Assembly (NCBI GenBank): GCA_008086245.1
Contig: VSIX01000065.1
Span: forward strand, 1 to 64,000
Length of the DNA stretch: 64,000 bases
DNA from: Candidatus Mcinerneyibacterium aminivorans
GTDB taxonomy: Bacteria; Macinerneyibacteriota; Macinerneyibacteria; Macinerneyibacteriales; Macinerneyibacteriaceae
Direction of reading: 5' to 3'
The position numbers were made by a program, and so were the translations under genes. Under the pieces are notes generated by a model. It saw only the letters and a list, made by a program, of their open reading frames with translations. It ran no database searches and was not told where the DNA came from. Shown in pieces: positions 9,656 to 17,602 of this stretch; position 1 is the stretch's first letter; each line of letters starts with the position of its first letter.

Positions 9656-10601
9656 ATTAAATAATATATTCAACCATTTAAATTCCAAAATTATTGGCCA
9701 AAAAGATGTGATAGAGGTTGTATTAACCTCTATCATATTAAACGGCCATTCAATCATTACTGGGGTACCGGGGCTTGCAAAAACCTTAATTATAAATCTT
9801 GTAAGTAAACTTTTTGATTTAAATTTCAAAAGAATTCAGTTTACTCCGGATTTAATGCCCTCGGATATACTTGGAAGTGAAGTTATTGATACCGACCCTA
9901 AAACCAATGAAAGGTTTTTCAAATATAAAAAAGGGCCTATTTTTTCAAATATTATTTTAGCGGATGAAATAAATAGAACTCCTCCTAAAACACAGGCAGC
10001 TCTTCTTGAGGCAATGCAGGAAAAAAATGTTACAGTGGGAGGAAAATCATATAAGCTGGACAAACCATTTATAGTTTTTGCAACACGAAATCCCATAGAG
10101 CAGGAAGGAACCTATCCCTTACCCGAAGCTCAGCTTGATAGATTTATGTTTTCAATAAATATTTACTATCCTGATTATAAAGATGAATTAAAAATTATAA
10201 GAATGAATGAAAATGATTTAGAAATAGATAAAAGCTATAAAATAAACCAAAAAGATCTTTTACAACTTCAAAAATGTGTTAACAAAATTCCGATATCTGA
10301 TTATCACTACAAATATGGATTAAATTTAGTAAGAATGACCAGGAAAGAGGATAAATTATCGCCGGATTATGTTAAAAATTATCTCTCATGGGGGGTGGGT
10401 CCCCGCGGAGGACAGTATCTTATAAAGGCAGCCAGGGGGTTTGCTTATATTGAAGGAAAAAAGAAAGTTGAAAGAACCCATCTTGACCGGGCTTTTAATT
10501 ATATAGCTAATCATAGAATAATTCTTAACTTTCAGGCAGAGGCTGAAAATATTGATAAAAATGAGATTTTAAATAAATTAATTGAAGATGTTAAAAAATG
10601 A
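9639..10601 (+). CDS. MoxR-family AAA+ ATPase
   Basis: A 320-residue AAA+ ATPase. Walker A is GVPGLAKT (about 40-47), Walker B is ILADEINRTPPKTQAALLEAM, sensor 1 lies in FATRNPIEQEGTYPLPEAQLDRF, and the C-terminal lid holds SWGVGPRGGQYLIKAA. MoxR proteins are chaperone-like ATPases that usually work with adjacent DUF58 and VWA proteins in maturing envelope or enzyme complexes. Here the DUF58 and VWA partners lie 6 kb downstream (16.7-21.5 kb), separated by the DUF6754 unit and pgi. The start may be ATG 9639 or ATG 9645; no clear ribosome site is seen, and translation may be coupled to the upstream gene. Confidence 0.93.
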   Translation: MKMRNKLNNIFNHLNSKIIGQKDVIEVVLTSIILNGHSIITGVPGLAKTLIINLVSKLFDLNFKRIQFTPDLMPSDILGSEVIDTDPKTNERFFKYKKGPIFSNIILADEINRTPPKTQAALLEAMQEKNVTVGGKSYKLDKPFIVFATRNPIEQEGTYPLPEAQLDRFMFSINIYYPDYKDELKIIRMNENDLEIDKSYKINQKDLLQLQKCVNKIPISDYHYKYGLNLVRMTRKEDKLSPDYVKNYLSWGVGPRGGQYLIKAARGFAYIEGKKKVERTHLDRAFNYIANHRIILNFQAEAENIDKNEILNKLIEDVKK

Positions 10602-10607
10602 TTTTTA

Positions 10608-10635
10608 TTGACAAATCATCGATAACTTTTATACT
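10608..10635 (+). promoter_or_regulatory. Sigma-70-type promoter of the DUF6754 unit
   Basis: TTGACA at 10608-10613 and TATACT at 10630-10635 are separated by 16 bases. Initiation would fall near 10642, giving a leader of about 45 bases before the ATG at 10688. The site begins just after the moxR stop, which argues that the downstream membrane genes form their own transcription unit. Confidence 0.6.
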
Positions 10636-10687
10636 TTTATAAAAATATATTTTAGTTTCTTGGGTTTTATTAAAAAAGGAGGAGAGA

Positions 10688-11815
10688 ATGCGTAAAGCAG
10701 TAGGTGTTTTGCTATTTCTATTGCTGGGAACTGTTCTAATCTATTCCAGCAGCGATGTATCTTCTTTAAAAGTTCGTGATGTTCCATATGATGGTGGAGG
10801 AAAGCTGGTTGTTAGCTGGAATATTACAGCTGAAGAAGAAGTTGGTAATATTAAAATCTTTCAGAAGATTAATGGGGAAGATTGGAAGTTATATAAATCT
10901 ACAAATAAACTTGTAGATAAAATGAAGGATAACTCGGTAAATCATAAAAATAGCTACAAATATAAAATAGAGGTTTATGACAAAGAGGGGAATTTGCTTT
11001 TTACTAAAGAATCAAAAACGATTACTCCCGGTGTGGCATTTTATAATGTTGGGAAGACCGCAGTTTTAGTTTCATTATTAATTATTGGAGGACTAATATA
11101 TTATTTTATTAGTGCTGCAAGAAGAGGGCAGAAGCTAAAAATTCGAAGAATTCCTGCTCTTGATTCACTGGATGAGGCAGTTGGTCGTGCAACAGAGATG
11201 GGAAAACCGGTATTATTTGTTCCCGGAATTCTTGATGTTAAGAATCCCCAGACAATAGCAGGGGTTCTTGTACTGAGCGAGGTTGCATATAAAACTGCTA
11301 ATTTTGGTACTGATTTAAATGTACCTGTTAGTAAACCGATTGTTTTATCAACTGCCAATGATACTGTTAAAGAGGCTTATATGAGAGCTGGAAGACCGGA
11401 TCAGTTTAACGATGATATGGTTCACTATGTTACAAATGACCAATTCGGTTATGTTTCCCATATAGATGGTTATATGGTAAGAGAAAAACCTGCAGCAGTT
11501 TTTATGCTTGGTGCTTTCTATGCAGAAAGTTTGATTCTTGCAGAAACAGGACACTCAATAGGGGCTATTCAGGTTGCAGGCACTGCAATGCCATCACAGA
11601 TACCATTTTTCATTACAACATGTGATTATGTTTTAATTGGAGAAGAACTTTATGCAGCATCAGCATATCTTTCAAGAAAACCCGATATACTTGGTGCTCT
11701 TAAGGGACAGGATTATGCGAAACTTTTAATTATGATTGCAATTATAGTTGGTGCAATTATGACAATAATATTTCCTGAATTTCACTTTGCTGAAATATTT
11801 ACCGATATAGGATAG
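10688..11815 (+). CDS. DUF6754-type membrane protein with fibronectin-III-like ectodomain
   Basis: A 375-residue protein. An N-terminal hydrophobic segment (about 4-21) is followed by a beta-rich ectodomain (about 24-118) of fibronectin-III type (SSLKVRDVP, then WKLYKST and YKYKIEVYD). A membrane helix (about 123-146) leads to a globular domain (about 150-345) with the conserved-looking stretches GKPVLFVPGI, AGTAMPSQIPFF and IGEELYAASAYLS. A final membrane helix lies at about 347-366. I recognise the globular part as DUF6754; its function is unknown. It has a strong AAAGGAGGAGA site and its own promoter, and is first of a five-gene unit. Confidence 0.8.
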   Translation: MRKAVGVLLFLLLGTVLIYSSSDVSSLKVRDVPYDGGGKLVVSWNITAEEEVGNIKIFQKINGEDWKLYKSTNKLVDKMKDNSVNHKNSYKYKIEVYDKEGNLLFTKESKTITPGVAFYNVGKTAVLVSLLIIGGLIYYFISAARRGQKLKIRRIPALDSLDEAVGRATEMGKPVLFVPGILDVKNPQTIAGVLVLSEVAYKTANFGTDLNVPVSKPIVLSTANDTVKEAYMRAGRPDQFNDDMVHYVTNDQFGYVSHIDGYMVREKPAAVFMLGAFYAESLILAETGHSIGAIQVAGTAMPSQIPFFITTCDYVLIGEELYAASAYLSRKPDILGALKGQDYAKLLIMIAIIVGAIMTIIFPEFHFAEIFTDIG

Positions 11816-11825
11816 GAGGGAATTT

Positions 11826-12497
11826 ATGTTCTTAAAAAGACAGTTACCGTTTGTAATTACCCTGATAACATCTTTAATATTGATTATTTCGTATTTTTCA
11901 CCGCATCCAACAATTTCACCTTTAAGAAGCATCTTTCAGGACTGGTATATGATAATAGTTGCATTTACAATGTTTGTGGGAATTTTGAGTTTGGTAAAAG
12001 TATCTATAAAAAAAATAAAAAGAGAAAAAGGGATAGAGGTTCTTTATCCAGTAATAACTCTGGTAAGTTTAATTGTTATGGCCTTTTTCGGTTTTTTAAA
12101 GGGTGGATTGGATAATCCTGGATTCGATTTTATGTTTGAATATATTATGGTTCCTTTACAGGCCACGATGTTTTCTCTTTTAGCATTTTACATTGCTTCA
12201 GCTTCATTTAGGGCATTTAGGGCTAAATCTACCATGGCAACAATACTTTTGATAACAGCTTTTATTGTAATGCTTGGTAGGGTGCCAATAGGGGAATGGA
12301 TAACAGGAGATCTTTTACATTTTACTGAAAGTTCATTTTTGAGCAGGTTTCATATACCTAATGTTACTGAATGGATTATGAATGTTATAAACATGGCTGG
12401 TCAACGTGCGATACTTATAGGTGCAGCACTTGGTGTTATGGGTACTTCTATTAAGATAATGCTTGGTATAGAAAGATCCCATTTAGGTGGAGAATAA
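11826..12497 (+). CDS. Unrecognised multi-pass membrane protein of the DUF6754 unit
   Basis: A 223-residue hydrophobic protein that I cannot assign to a named family. Hydrophobic stretches suggest about five or six membrane helices: near 7-25, 38-56, 71-90, 100-128, 136-153 and 188-210. Between the last two lies a short soluble loop with WITGDLLHFTESSFLSRFHIPNVTEW. It sits 10 bases after the DUF6754 gene with GGAGG before the ATG, and is followed closely by two more membrane-protein genes. Stable co-location is the only clue to function; it is probably a subunit of the same complex. Confidence 0.75.
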   Translation: MFLKRQLPFVITLITSLILIISYFSPHPTISPLRSIFQDWYMIIVAFTMFVGILSLVKVSIKKIKREKGIEVLYPVITLVSLIVMAFFGFLKGGLDNPGFDFMFEYIMVPLQATMFSLLAFYIASASFRAFRAKSTMATILLITAFIVMLGRVPIGEWITGDLLHFTESSFLSRFHIPNVTEWIMNVINMAGQRAILIGAALGVMGTSIKIMLGIERSHLGGE

Positions 12498-12507
12498 AGG
12501 AGTTATT

Positions 12508-13347
12508 ATGAGTTTCTGGGAAAAAGTTAACGATTTAGATAGAAGAATTATATATTTAATAATAGGGTTAACGGTGTTTATACCGCTTCTTTTCAATGTA
12601 ACAATGGAAAGTAAACCAACCCAACCTGTTGAAAATATATATGACAAAATAAATAGTTTGGAAGAGGACGATGTTGTTCTTGTGTCCTTTGATTATGCTG
12701 CTTCAAGTTTGCCGGAACTGCAGCCTATGGCAAATGCTGTTATAGATCATTTATTTAGAAATGATATAAAAGTAGTTGGAATGGCTCTTTGGCCGGTGGG
12801 AGTAGGGTTAGGAACCCTGGTTATGGAAAAAAAGGCAGCAAAATATGACAAAGAATACGGAAAAGATTATGTTAACCTGGGTTATAAATCTGGAGGTCTT
12901 GTTGTTATCGATAGCATGGGGGGATCGGTCAAGAAAACATTTCCAACCGATAAAGATGGTGTTGCTCTTAAGGATCTTCCTATAATGAAACATGTTAATA
13001 AGCTGGATGATTTTTCCCTTGCAGTTACATTATCAGCAGGAGATCCCGGATTAAGACACTGGGTCATGGTTGCCAGTGATAAGTTTGGACTTCCCGTTGC
13101 CGGTGGGTGTACTGCAGTTAGTGCACCACAGTTTTTTGCTTATTACAACTCGGGTCAACTGCTCGGTCTAATGGGGGGATTAAGAGGCGCTGCAGAATAT
13201 GAAAACTTAATTGATGTACCCGGTACGGCTTCTGCAGGTATGTCTGCTCAGACAGTAGCACATTTAATGATAATTATCTTTATAATAATAGGGAACATAA
13301 GCATGTTTATTATAAAGAGAAAAAAAGAAAAAGAAAAAAGAAAGTAA
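12508..13347 (+). CDS. Unrecognised bitopic membrane protein with large Rossmann-like domain
   Basis: A 279-residue protein. A membrane helix at about 14-32 is followed by a soluble domain of some 210 residues (VVLVSFDYAAS, VVGMALWPVG, LAVTLSAGDPGLRHWVMVA), then a second helix at about 252-272 and a basic tail (KRKKEKEKRK). The order of strands and helices looks like an alpha/beta sandwich. The AGGCTAVSAPQFFAYY region resembles AGTAMPSQIPFF in the DUF6754 protein. ATG 12508 is preferred because AAAGGAG (12496-12502) precedes it; a GTG at 12487 is also in frame. Function unknown. Confidence 0.75.
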   Translation: MSFWEKVNDLDRRIIYLIIGLTVFIPLLFNVTMESKPTQPVENIYDKINSLEEDDVVLVSFDYAASSLPELQPMANAVIDHLFRNDIKVVGMALWPVGVGLGTLVMEKKAAKYDKEYGKDYVNLGYKSGGLVVIDSMGGSVKKTFPTDKDGVALKDLPIMKHVNKLDDFSLAVTLSAGDPGLRHWVMVASDKFGLPVAGGCTAVSAPQFFAYYNSGQLLGLMGGLRGAAEYENLIDVPGTASAGMSAQTVAHLMIIIFIIIGNISMFIIKRKKEKEKRK

Positions 13348-13359
13348 GAGGGTGATAGT

Positions 13360-14022
13360 ATGATAGAATTAAGCTTAACTCAGGCAATAGGATATACTAT
13401 TGGAGGATTTTTAACCCTGTGTATTTTTAGTTTTTTATACAAAGATAACCCTTTATATAAATTTGCAGAGCACTTATTTGTGGGGACTTCAGCTGCTTAC
13501 TGGTTTGTTACTTTTTATCATAATATTATTAGACCTAATGTTATTAATCAGTTTAAAGAAGGGAATTATTGGCCGATTATTCCGGTTATATTAGGTATAT
13601 TCATGCTCTTTAGATTGGTGCCCTCATTATCTGTTCTTTCCAGAATGGGTATAGCATTTTCTGTAGGTGTTATGGCAGGTTATCAGATTATCAGACACCT
13701 AGAAACAAATATCTTAAGACAGATGGGGGCTACAATGCAGGGATTTGATAAAATTAGCTTTACAGCGGGAAATATCGGAAATGCTATAAATACAATATTA
13801 ATATTGCTGGTTGTTATAGCAGGTCTTGTTTATTTCTTCTTTTCAGTTGAACATGAAGGAGCAGTAGGTGGAGTTGCTAAATTTGGTATGTGGATGCTTA
13901 TGATTACTTTTGGTGCAACATTTGGATATACTGTTATGGCAAGAATTTCATTATTGATAGGTCGTGTACTATATTTAAAAGAACAGTGGTGGTTATCAAT
14001 AAAATATTTATTAGGTATATAA
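13360..14022 (+). CDS. Unrecognised multi-pass membrane protein of the DUF6754 unit
   Basis: A 220-residue, very hydrophobic protein with about six predicted membrane helices (near 7-25, 36-54, 72-88, 96-112, 146-166 and 176-197). It has few charged residues outside short loops such as HLETNILRQMGATMQG. No family is recognised. It begins at ATG after GAGGGTG, 12 bases downstream of the preceding membrane-protein gene, and is followed 25 bases later by the TPR lipoprotein. It is most likely an integral subunit of the same complex. Confidence 0.74.
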   Translation: MIELSLTQAIGYTIGGFLTLCIFSFLYKDNPLYKFAEHLFVGTSAAYWFVTFYHNIIRPNVINQFKEGNYWPIIPVILGIFMLFRLVPSLSVLSRMGIAFSVGVMAGYQIIRHLETNILRQMGATMQGFDKISFTAGNIGNAINTILILLVVIAGLVYFFFSVEHEGAVGGVAKFGMWMLMITFGATFGYTVMARISLLIGRVLYLKEQWWLSIKYLLGI

Positions 14023-14047
14023 TATAAATAAAAGGAAGGTGTACATT

Positions 14048-15298
14048 ATGAAAAAAATAAAATTAATATCAGTTATTTTGGCGGTGATTTTGGTATTACC
14101 GGTGTTTTATGGTTGTGCTGCTCCCCAGGAGGAAGATCCTCTTGCAGGACAGATACAGGAAACACAGGCGACTCCTGAATTTTTGATTCAGTATAATAAA
14201 GCATTTAATTTAGCATCAAATAAACAGTACAGATCTTCAATAAAGCTATATAAAAAAGCTATAGATTTAATTGAAAGAATTGATGAAGGGAAAAGAAGCG
14301 ATAAAGCAAAAATGACATACCGCAATTCTATACTGGGAATAGGAAGAGCCTACGGTAATATTGGGGATCTTGAAAATGCTGAAAAATATTTTAATAAATA
14401 TATCAAAGATTATCCCAATCAGCACAAGGGATATCTGCAGTATGGGTCAATTCTTGAAAAAAACGGGAAACCGGAGAAAGCAAAAGAGCTTTATGAACGC
14501 GCGATGGAAGCTAACCCCGAAAGTGCAGTAGGGGAGTTTGCACTTGCAAACAATTTGAGAAGCAAGGGCAAATTGGAAGAGGCAGTAAAATACTATGAAA
14601 AAGGTTTAGATAAAGATCCTGAATTCCAGAATGGAAACGGGTGGTTCCAGCTTGCTAAAACATATGAACAACTGGGTGAAACTGATAAAAAGATGAAAGC
14701 GTATGAAAAGCTGGTTGAAGTTAGGCCGGAAGATGCTCAGGCACATTACTTATTGGCAGATACTTATCTTTCCCAGGGGATGGATGTTGGATCAAAATCC
14801 GGAGGGAAAGACCTATCAGCAGAAGATAGAAATAAAAGGATTGATTTATACAAAAAAGCAATTAAACACGATGAAAAGGCTTATGAGCTTGAACCAAAAT
14901 CCAATCAGTATAAAATTCATCTGGTAAATACATATATAAAGCTATCGGAAATGTACACAGATACAAATACCGAACTTCATGATGAATATGCTCAAAAAAC
15001 CATACCAATACTTGAGCAATATATAAAGGAAAATCCGGAAAAACAGGTTGGATATTCATTAATTGCAGATTCCTATTTTAAGCTCGATCAGTATCAAAAA
15101 TCAATCGATAATGCAGAAAAGTCACTGGAAATTGAAGATAATGCTTATGCACATTCAATTTTAGCAGATGTATATTATAAACTTAAGAACTGGCCTCTTG
15201 CAAAAAAACACTATTTGCAAATATTGGATAATCCTAATTATCCTTATGCAAAGGGTAGATTAGAAATTGTTGAAAAAAGATTAAGAGGAGAATATTAA
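14048..15298 (+). CDS. TPR-repeat lipoprotein
   Basis: A 416-residue protein. A signal peptide ends at a lipobox-like VFYGC, giving a lipidated Cys at about residue 23. The rest is a run of tetratricopeptide repeats, readable as NLASNKQYRSSIKLYKKAI, GDLENAEKYFNKYIKDYP, GKPEKAKELYERAMEANP, GKLEEAVKYYEKGLDKDP and further copies to the C-terminus. Such proteins scaffold complexes at the periplasmic face. ATG 14048 is chosen because AAGGAAGGTG (14032-14041) precedes it; the in-frame GTG at 14039 overlaps that site. It closes the DUF6754 unit. Confidence 0.85.
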   Translation: MKKIKLISVILAVILVLPVFYGCAAPQEEDPLAGQIQETQATPEFLIQYNKAFNLASNKQYRSSIKLYKKAIDLIERIDEGKRSDKAKMTYRNSILGIGRAYGNIGDLENAEKYFNKYIKDYPNQHKGYLQYGSILEKNGKPEKAKELYERAMEANPESAVGEFALANNLRSKGKLEEAVKYYEKGLDKDPEFQNGNGWFQLAKTYEQLGETDKKMKAYEKLVEVRPEDAQAHYLLADTYLSQGMDVGSKSGGKDLSAEDRNKRIDLYKKAIKHDEKAYELEPKSNQYKIHLVNTYIKLSEMYTDTNTELHDEYAQKTIPILEQYIKENPEKQVGYSLIADSYFKLDQYQKSIDNAEKSLEIEDNAYAHSILADVYYKLKNWPLAKKHYLQILDNPNYPYAKGRLEIVEKRLRGEY

Positions 15299-15316
15299 AT
15301 TTGAGGATTTATTTTT

Positions 15317-16693
15317 ATGCTAACATTTGATTTTTCTAATATATTAAAAAAAAATATAGGTGAGGAAAGCGGCTTACTGGATGATTTCTATGATCAACAC
15401 AATACAATTATAAGAGAAGCGTATAAAAAGATAGAAAACAGCAGGGGGAAATCAACCTATAAGTTTATGGAGCTTCCTTATCAAAAAGTAGAAAAATTTC
15501 TAGAATATAAGCACAAATTAGATAAATTTGATTATTTTGTACTGGTAGGTATAGGGGGCTCTTCTCTGGGCTCCTATGCCTTATTCAAGTCATTAAAACA
15601 TAAAAATCACAATATAATAAATGATAAAAAAATATTTTTTGTAGATAACTCAGATCCAGCAACATTGAATGAAGTTTTAGATGTTGTTAAGCTGGATAAA
15701 ACGGTATTTAATGTGGTTACCAAATCCGGCAGCACAGCAGAAACCATGTCAGCATTTTCGGTTATTTTTAATCTGTTAAAAAAAAGAAATCTGGATTTAA
15801 GAAAGCATATAATAGCTACTACTTCAAAGCAAAAAGGTGATTTGTTTTCAATTGCCCAGAAGTACGATCTGGATACTTTTTATATACCTGAAGATGTGGG
15901 TGGTAGATACTCAATTTTTACACCAGTAGGTTTTATCCCCGCATTGTTTCTTGATATTGACATAAAAAATCTTCTGGAGGGGGCAAAATTTGTTGATTCT
16001 GCCTGGAGACGAAAACAGGTTGAAAATAATCCTATCGTTCTTTCAGGGCTTGTAAATTACTTATACGATAAAAAAATGAATAGAAATATTCTGGCATTAA
16101 TGTGCTATAAGGATAAATTGGAAAATATAGGATACTGGTATCAGCAACTATGGGCGGAAAGCCTTGGTAAAAAGTATAATCATGATAATGAAATTGTTGA
16201 AAATGGTTCAACACCGATAATATTGAGAGGGGCTACAGATCAGCACTCAGTTCTGCAGTTATTTATGGAAGGTCCTCACGACAAATTAATAGTATTTTTA
16301 GATTCAGAAGAAACCCCTACCAATATCAATTTTAAGGTCGATGAATTGAAAGAATTTAGAAGTTTATCTTATTTCAATGATAAATCTTCTAAAGAATTAA
16401 TAAATTCTGAATTGAAAGGTGTAAAATACGCCCTATTGAAGGCTGAGAGACCCAATTACACAATTAAAATTGATAAGATTGATGAATATCATCTCGGAGG
16501 GCTCTTATATGCGCTTGAACTACAAACTGTTTTAAGTTCATCTTTGTACAGGGTTAATCCGTTCGATCAACCAGGTGTTGAAGAGGGCAAGAAAGCAACT
16601 TATGCATTGATGGGTCGGGATGGCTATGATGAAAAAAGAAAAGAAATGGAAGAAAATATACAGAAAAAATTAATTTATAAAATAGAAAAATGA
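15317..16693 (+). CDS. pgi: Glucose-6-phosphate isomerase
   Basis: A 458-residue SIS-domain isomerase that interconverts glucose-6-phosphate and fructose-6-phosphate. The phosphate-binding loops GIGGSSLGSYA and TKSGSTAETM are present, as are LWAESLGKK and the second family signature ending NPFDQPGVEEGKK. The length fits the shorter bacterial and archaeal type. It stands 18 bases after the TPR gene in the middle of the MoxR/DUF58 locus. No promoter was noticed, so it is probably read through from upstream; no functional link is evident. Confidence 0.94.
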   Translation: MLTFDFSNILKKNIGEESGLLDDFYDQHNTIIREAYKKIENSRGKSTYKFMELPYQKVEKFLEYKHKLDKFDYFVLVGIGGSSLGSYALFKSLKHKNHNIINDKKIFFVDNSDPATLNEVLDVVKLDKTVFNVVTKSGSTAETMSAFSVIFNLLKKRNLDLRKHIIATTSKQKGDLFSIAQKYDLDTFYIPEDVGGRYSIFTPVGFIPALFLDIDIKNLLEGAKFVDSAWRRKQVENNPIVLSGLVNYLYDKKMNRNILALMCYKDKLENIGYWYQQLWAESLGKKYNHDNEIVENGSTPIILRGATDQHSVLQLFMEGPHDKLIVFLDSEETPTNINFKVDELKEFRSLSYFNDKSSKELINSELKGVKYALLKAERPNYTIKIDKIDEYHLGGLLYALELQTVLSSSLYRVNPFDQPGVEEGKKATYALMGRDGYDEKRKEMEENIQKKLIYKIEK

Positions 16694-16722
16694 TTTCTTC
16701 AAATATAGGCTGATGTTTTCTT

Positions 16723-17598
16723 ATGGCATCAAAAAAGATTAATGATTTCACTCCATCCGAAATTGGCAATTTAAAATATTTTGAAATATTTTCCAATCTT
16801 ATAATAAAAAATATTGTTAATGGTCTCCATCAATCGCCATTCAGCGGACATAGTATAGAATTTAAAGACTATAGAAAGTATCAGTACGGAGATGATTTTA
16901 AAAAAATTGACTGGAAATTATATGCCCGTACTGACAAATTGTTTATAAAGAAATTTGAAAAAAAAGTAAATGTTGATATACATATTTTTCTTGATAATTC
17001 TAATTCCATGTATTTTGGTGAAAAAGTTTCAAAGCTAATTTATGGCAAGTATTTGACTGCAATATTAACAGGAATAGCTTTAAAGCAAAATAATAATGTT
17101 TTCCTGTATAGTTTCAATGATAGCATATATAAATTTAGCAAAAAATTGAGTAATTTTTCCAGCATTAATATAGCCTATAACAGGTTGAAACAAATCAAAG
17201 CTTCGGAAAGAACAAACTTTTCCAATTTAAGACAAAAAATTAAAAAAATTAATAATTCAATTATATTTATCATATCTGATTTTTGGGGAGATTTAGATAA
17301 TATAATTGATATAGGGAAATACGGAAGAGTTGATAAAAATGAGTTAAATTATTTCCATATCCTTTCAAACAAAGAACAAAAATTCAACTTCAATGGTAGT
17401 TATGAATTTATTGATAGTGAAAAAAAAAGTAGAGAAATTTTTTCTGTTAAACAGATAAAAAAATATTATCTTGATCGGTTAAAAGAGAGAATAAACACTT
17501 TAAAGAAAGAAATTAATTCTCAGAATAATAATTATTTGCTTTTAAATAATAGGGATAATTTATATTCAATTCTGTATAAATATTTTATGAACAGGTGA
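16723..17598 (+). CDS. DUF58 domain protein (MoxR partner)
   Basis: A 291-residue protein with the DUF58 signature, here SGHSIEFKDYRKYQYGDDF followed by IDWKLYARTDKLFIKKFE, and then a VWA-like core beginning IHIFLDNSNSMYF. The DNSNS sequence retains the DxSxS form of a MIDAS metal site. DUF58 proteins are commonly encoded beside MoxR ATPases. In this window the nearest MoxR gene is at 9.6 kb and the next three genes complete the usual cluster. The ribosome site is weak. Confidence 0.88.
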   Translation: MASKKINDFTPSEIGNLKYFEIFSNLIIKNIVNGLHQSPFSGHSIEFKDYRKYQYGDDFKKIDWKLYARTDKLFIKKFEKKVNVDIHIFLDNSNSMYFGEKVSKLIYGKYLTAILTGIALKQNNNVFLYSFNDSIYKFSKKLSNFSSINIAYNRLKQIKASERTNFSNLRQKIKKINNSIIFIISDFWGDLDNIIDIGKYGRVDKNELNYFHILSNKEQKFNFNGSYEFIDSEKKSREIFSVKQIKKYYLDRLKERINTLKKEINSQNNNYLLLNNRDNLYSILYKYFMNR

Positions 17599-17602
17599 TT
17601 AA

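Noticed and set aside
14703-14927. Alternative plus-strand frame in the TPR gene
   Set aside because: It overlaps clear TPR repeats in the main frame and has no start signal.
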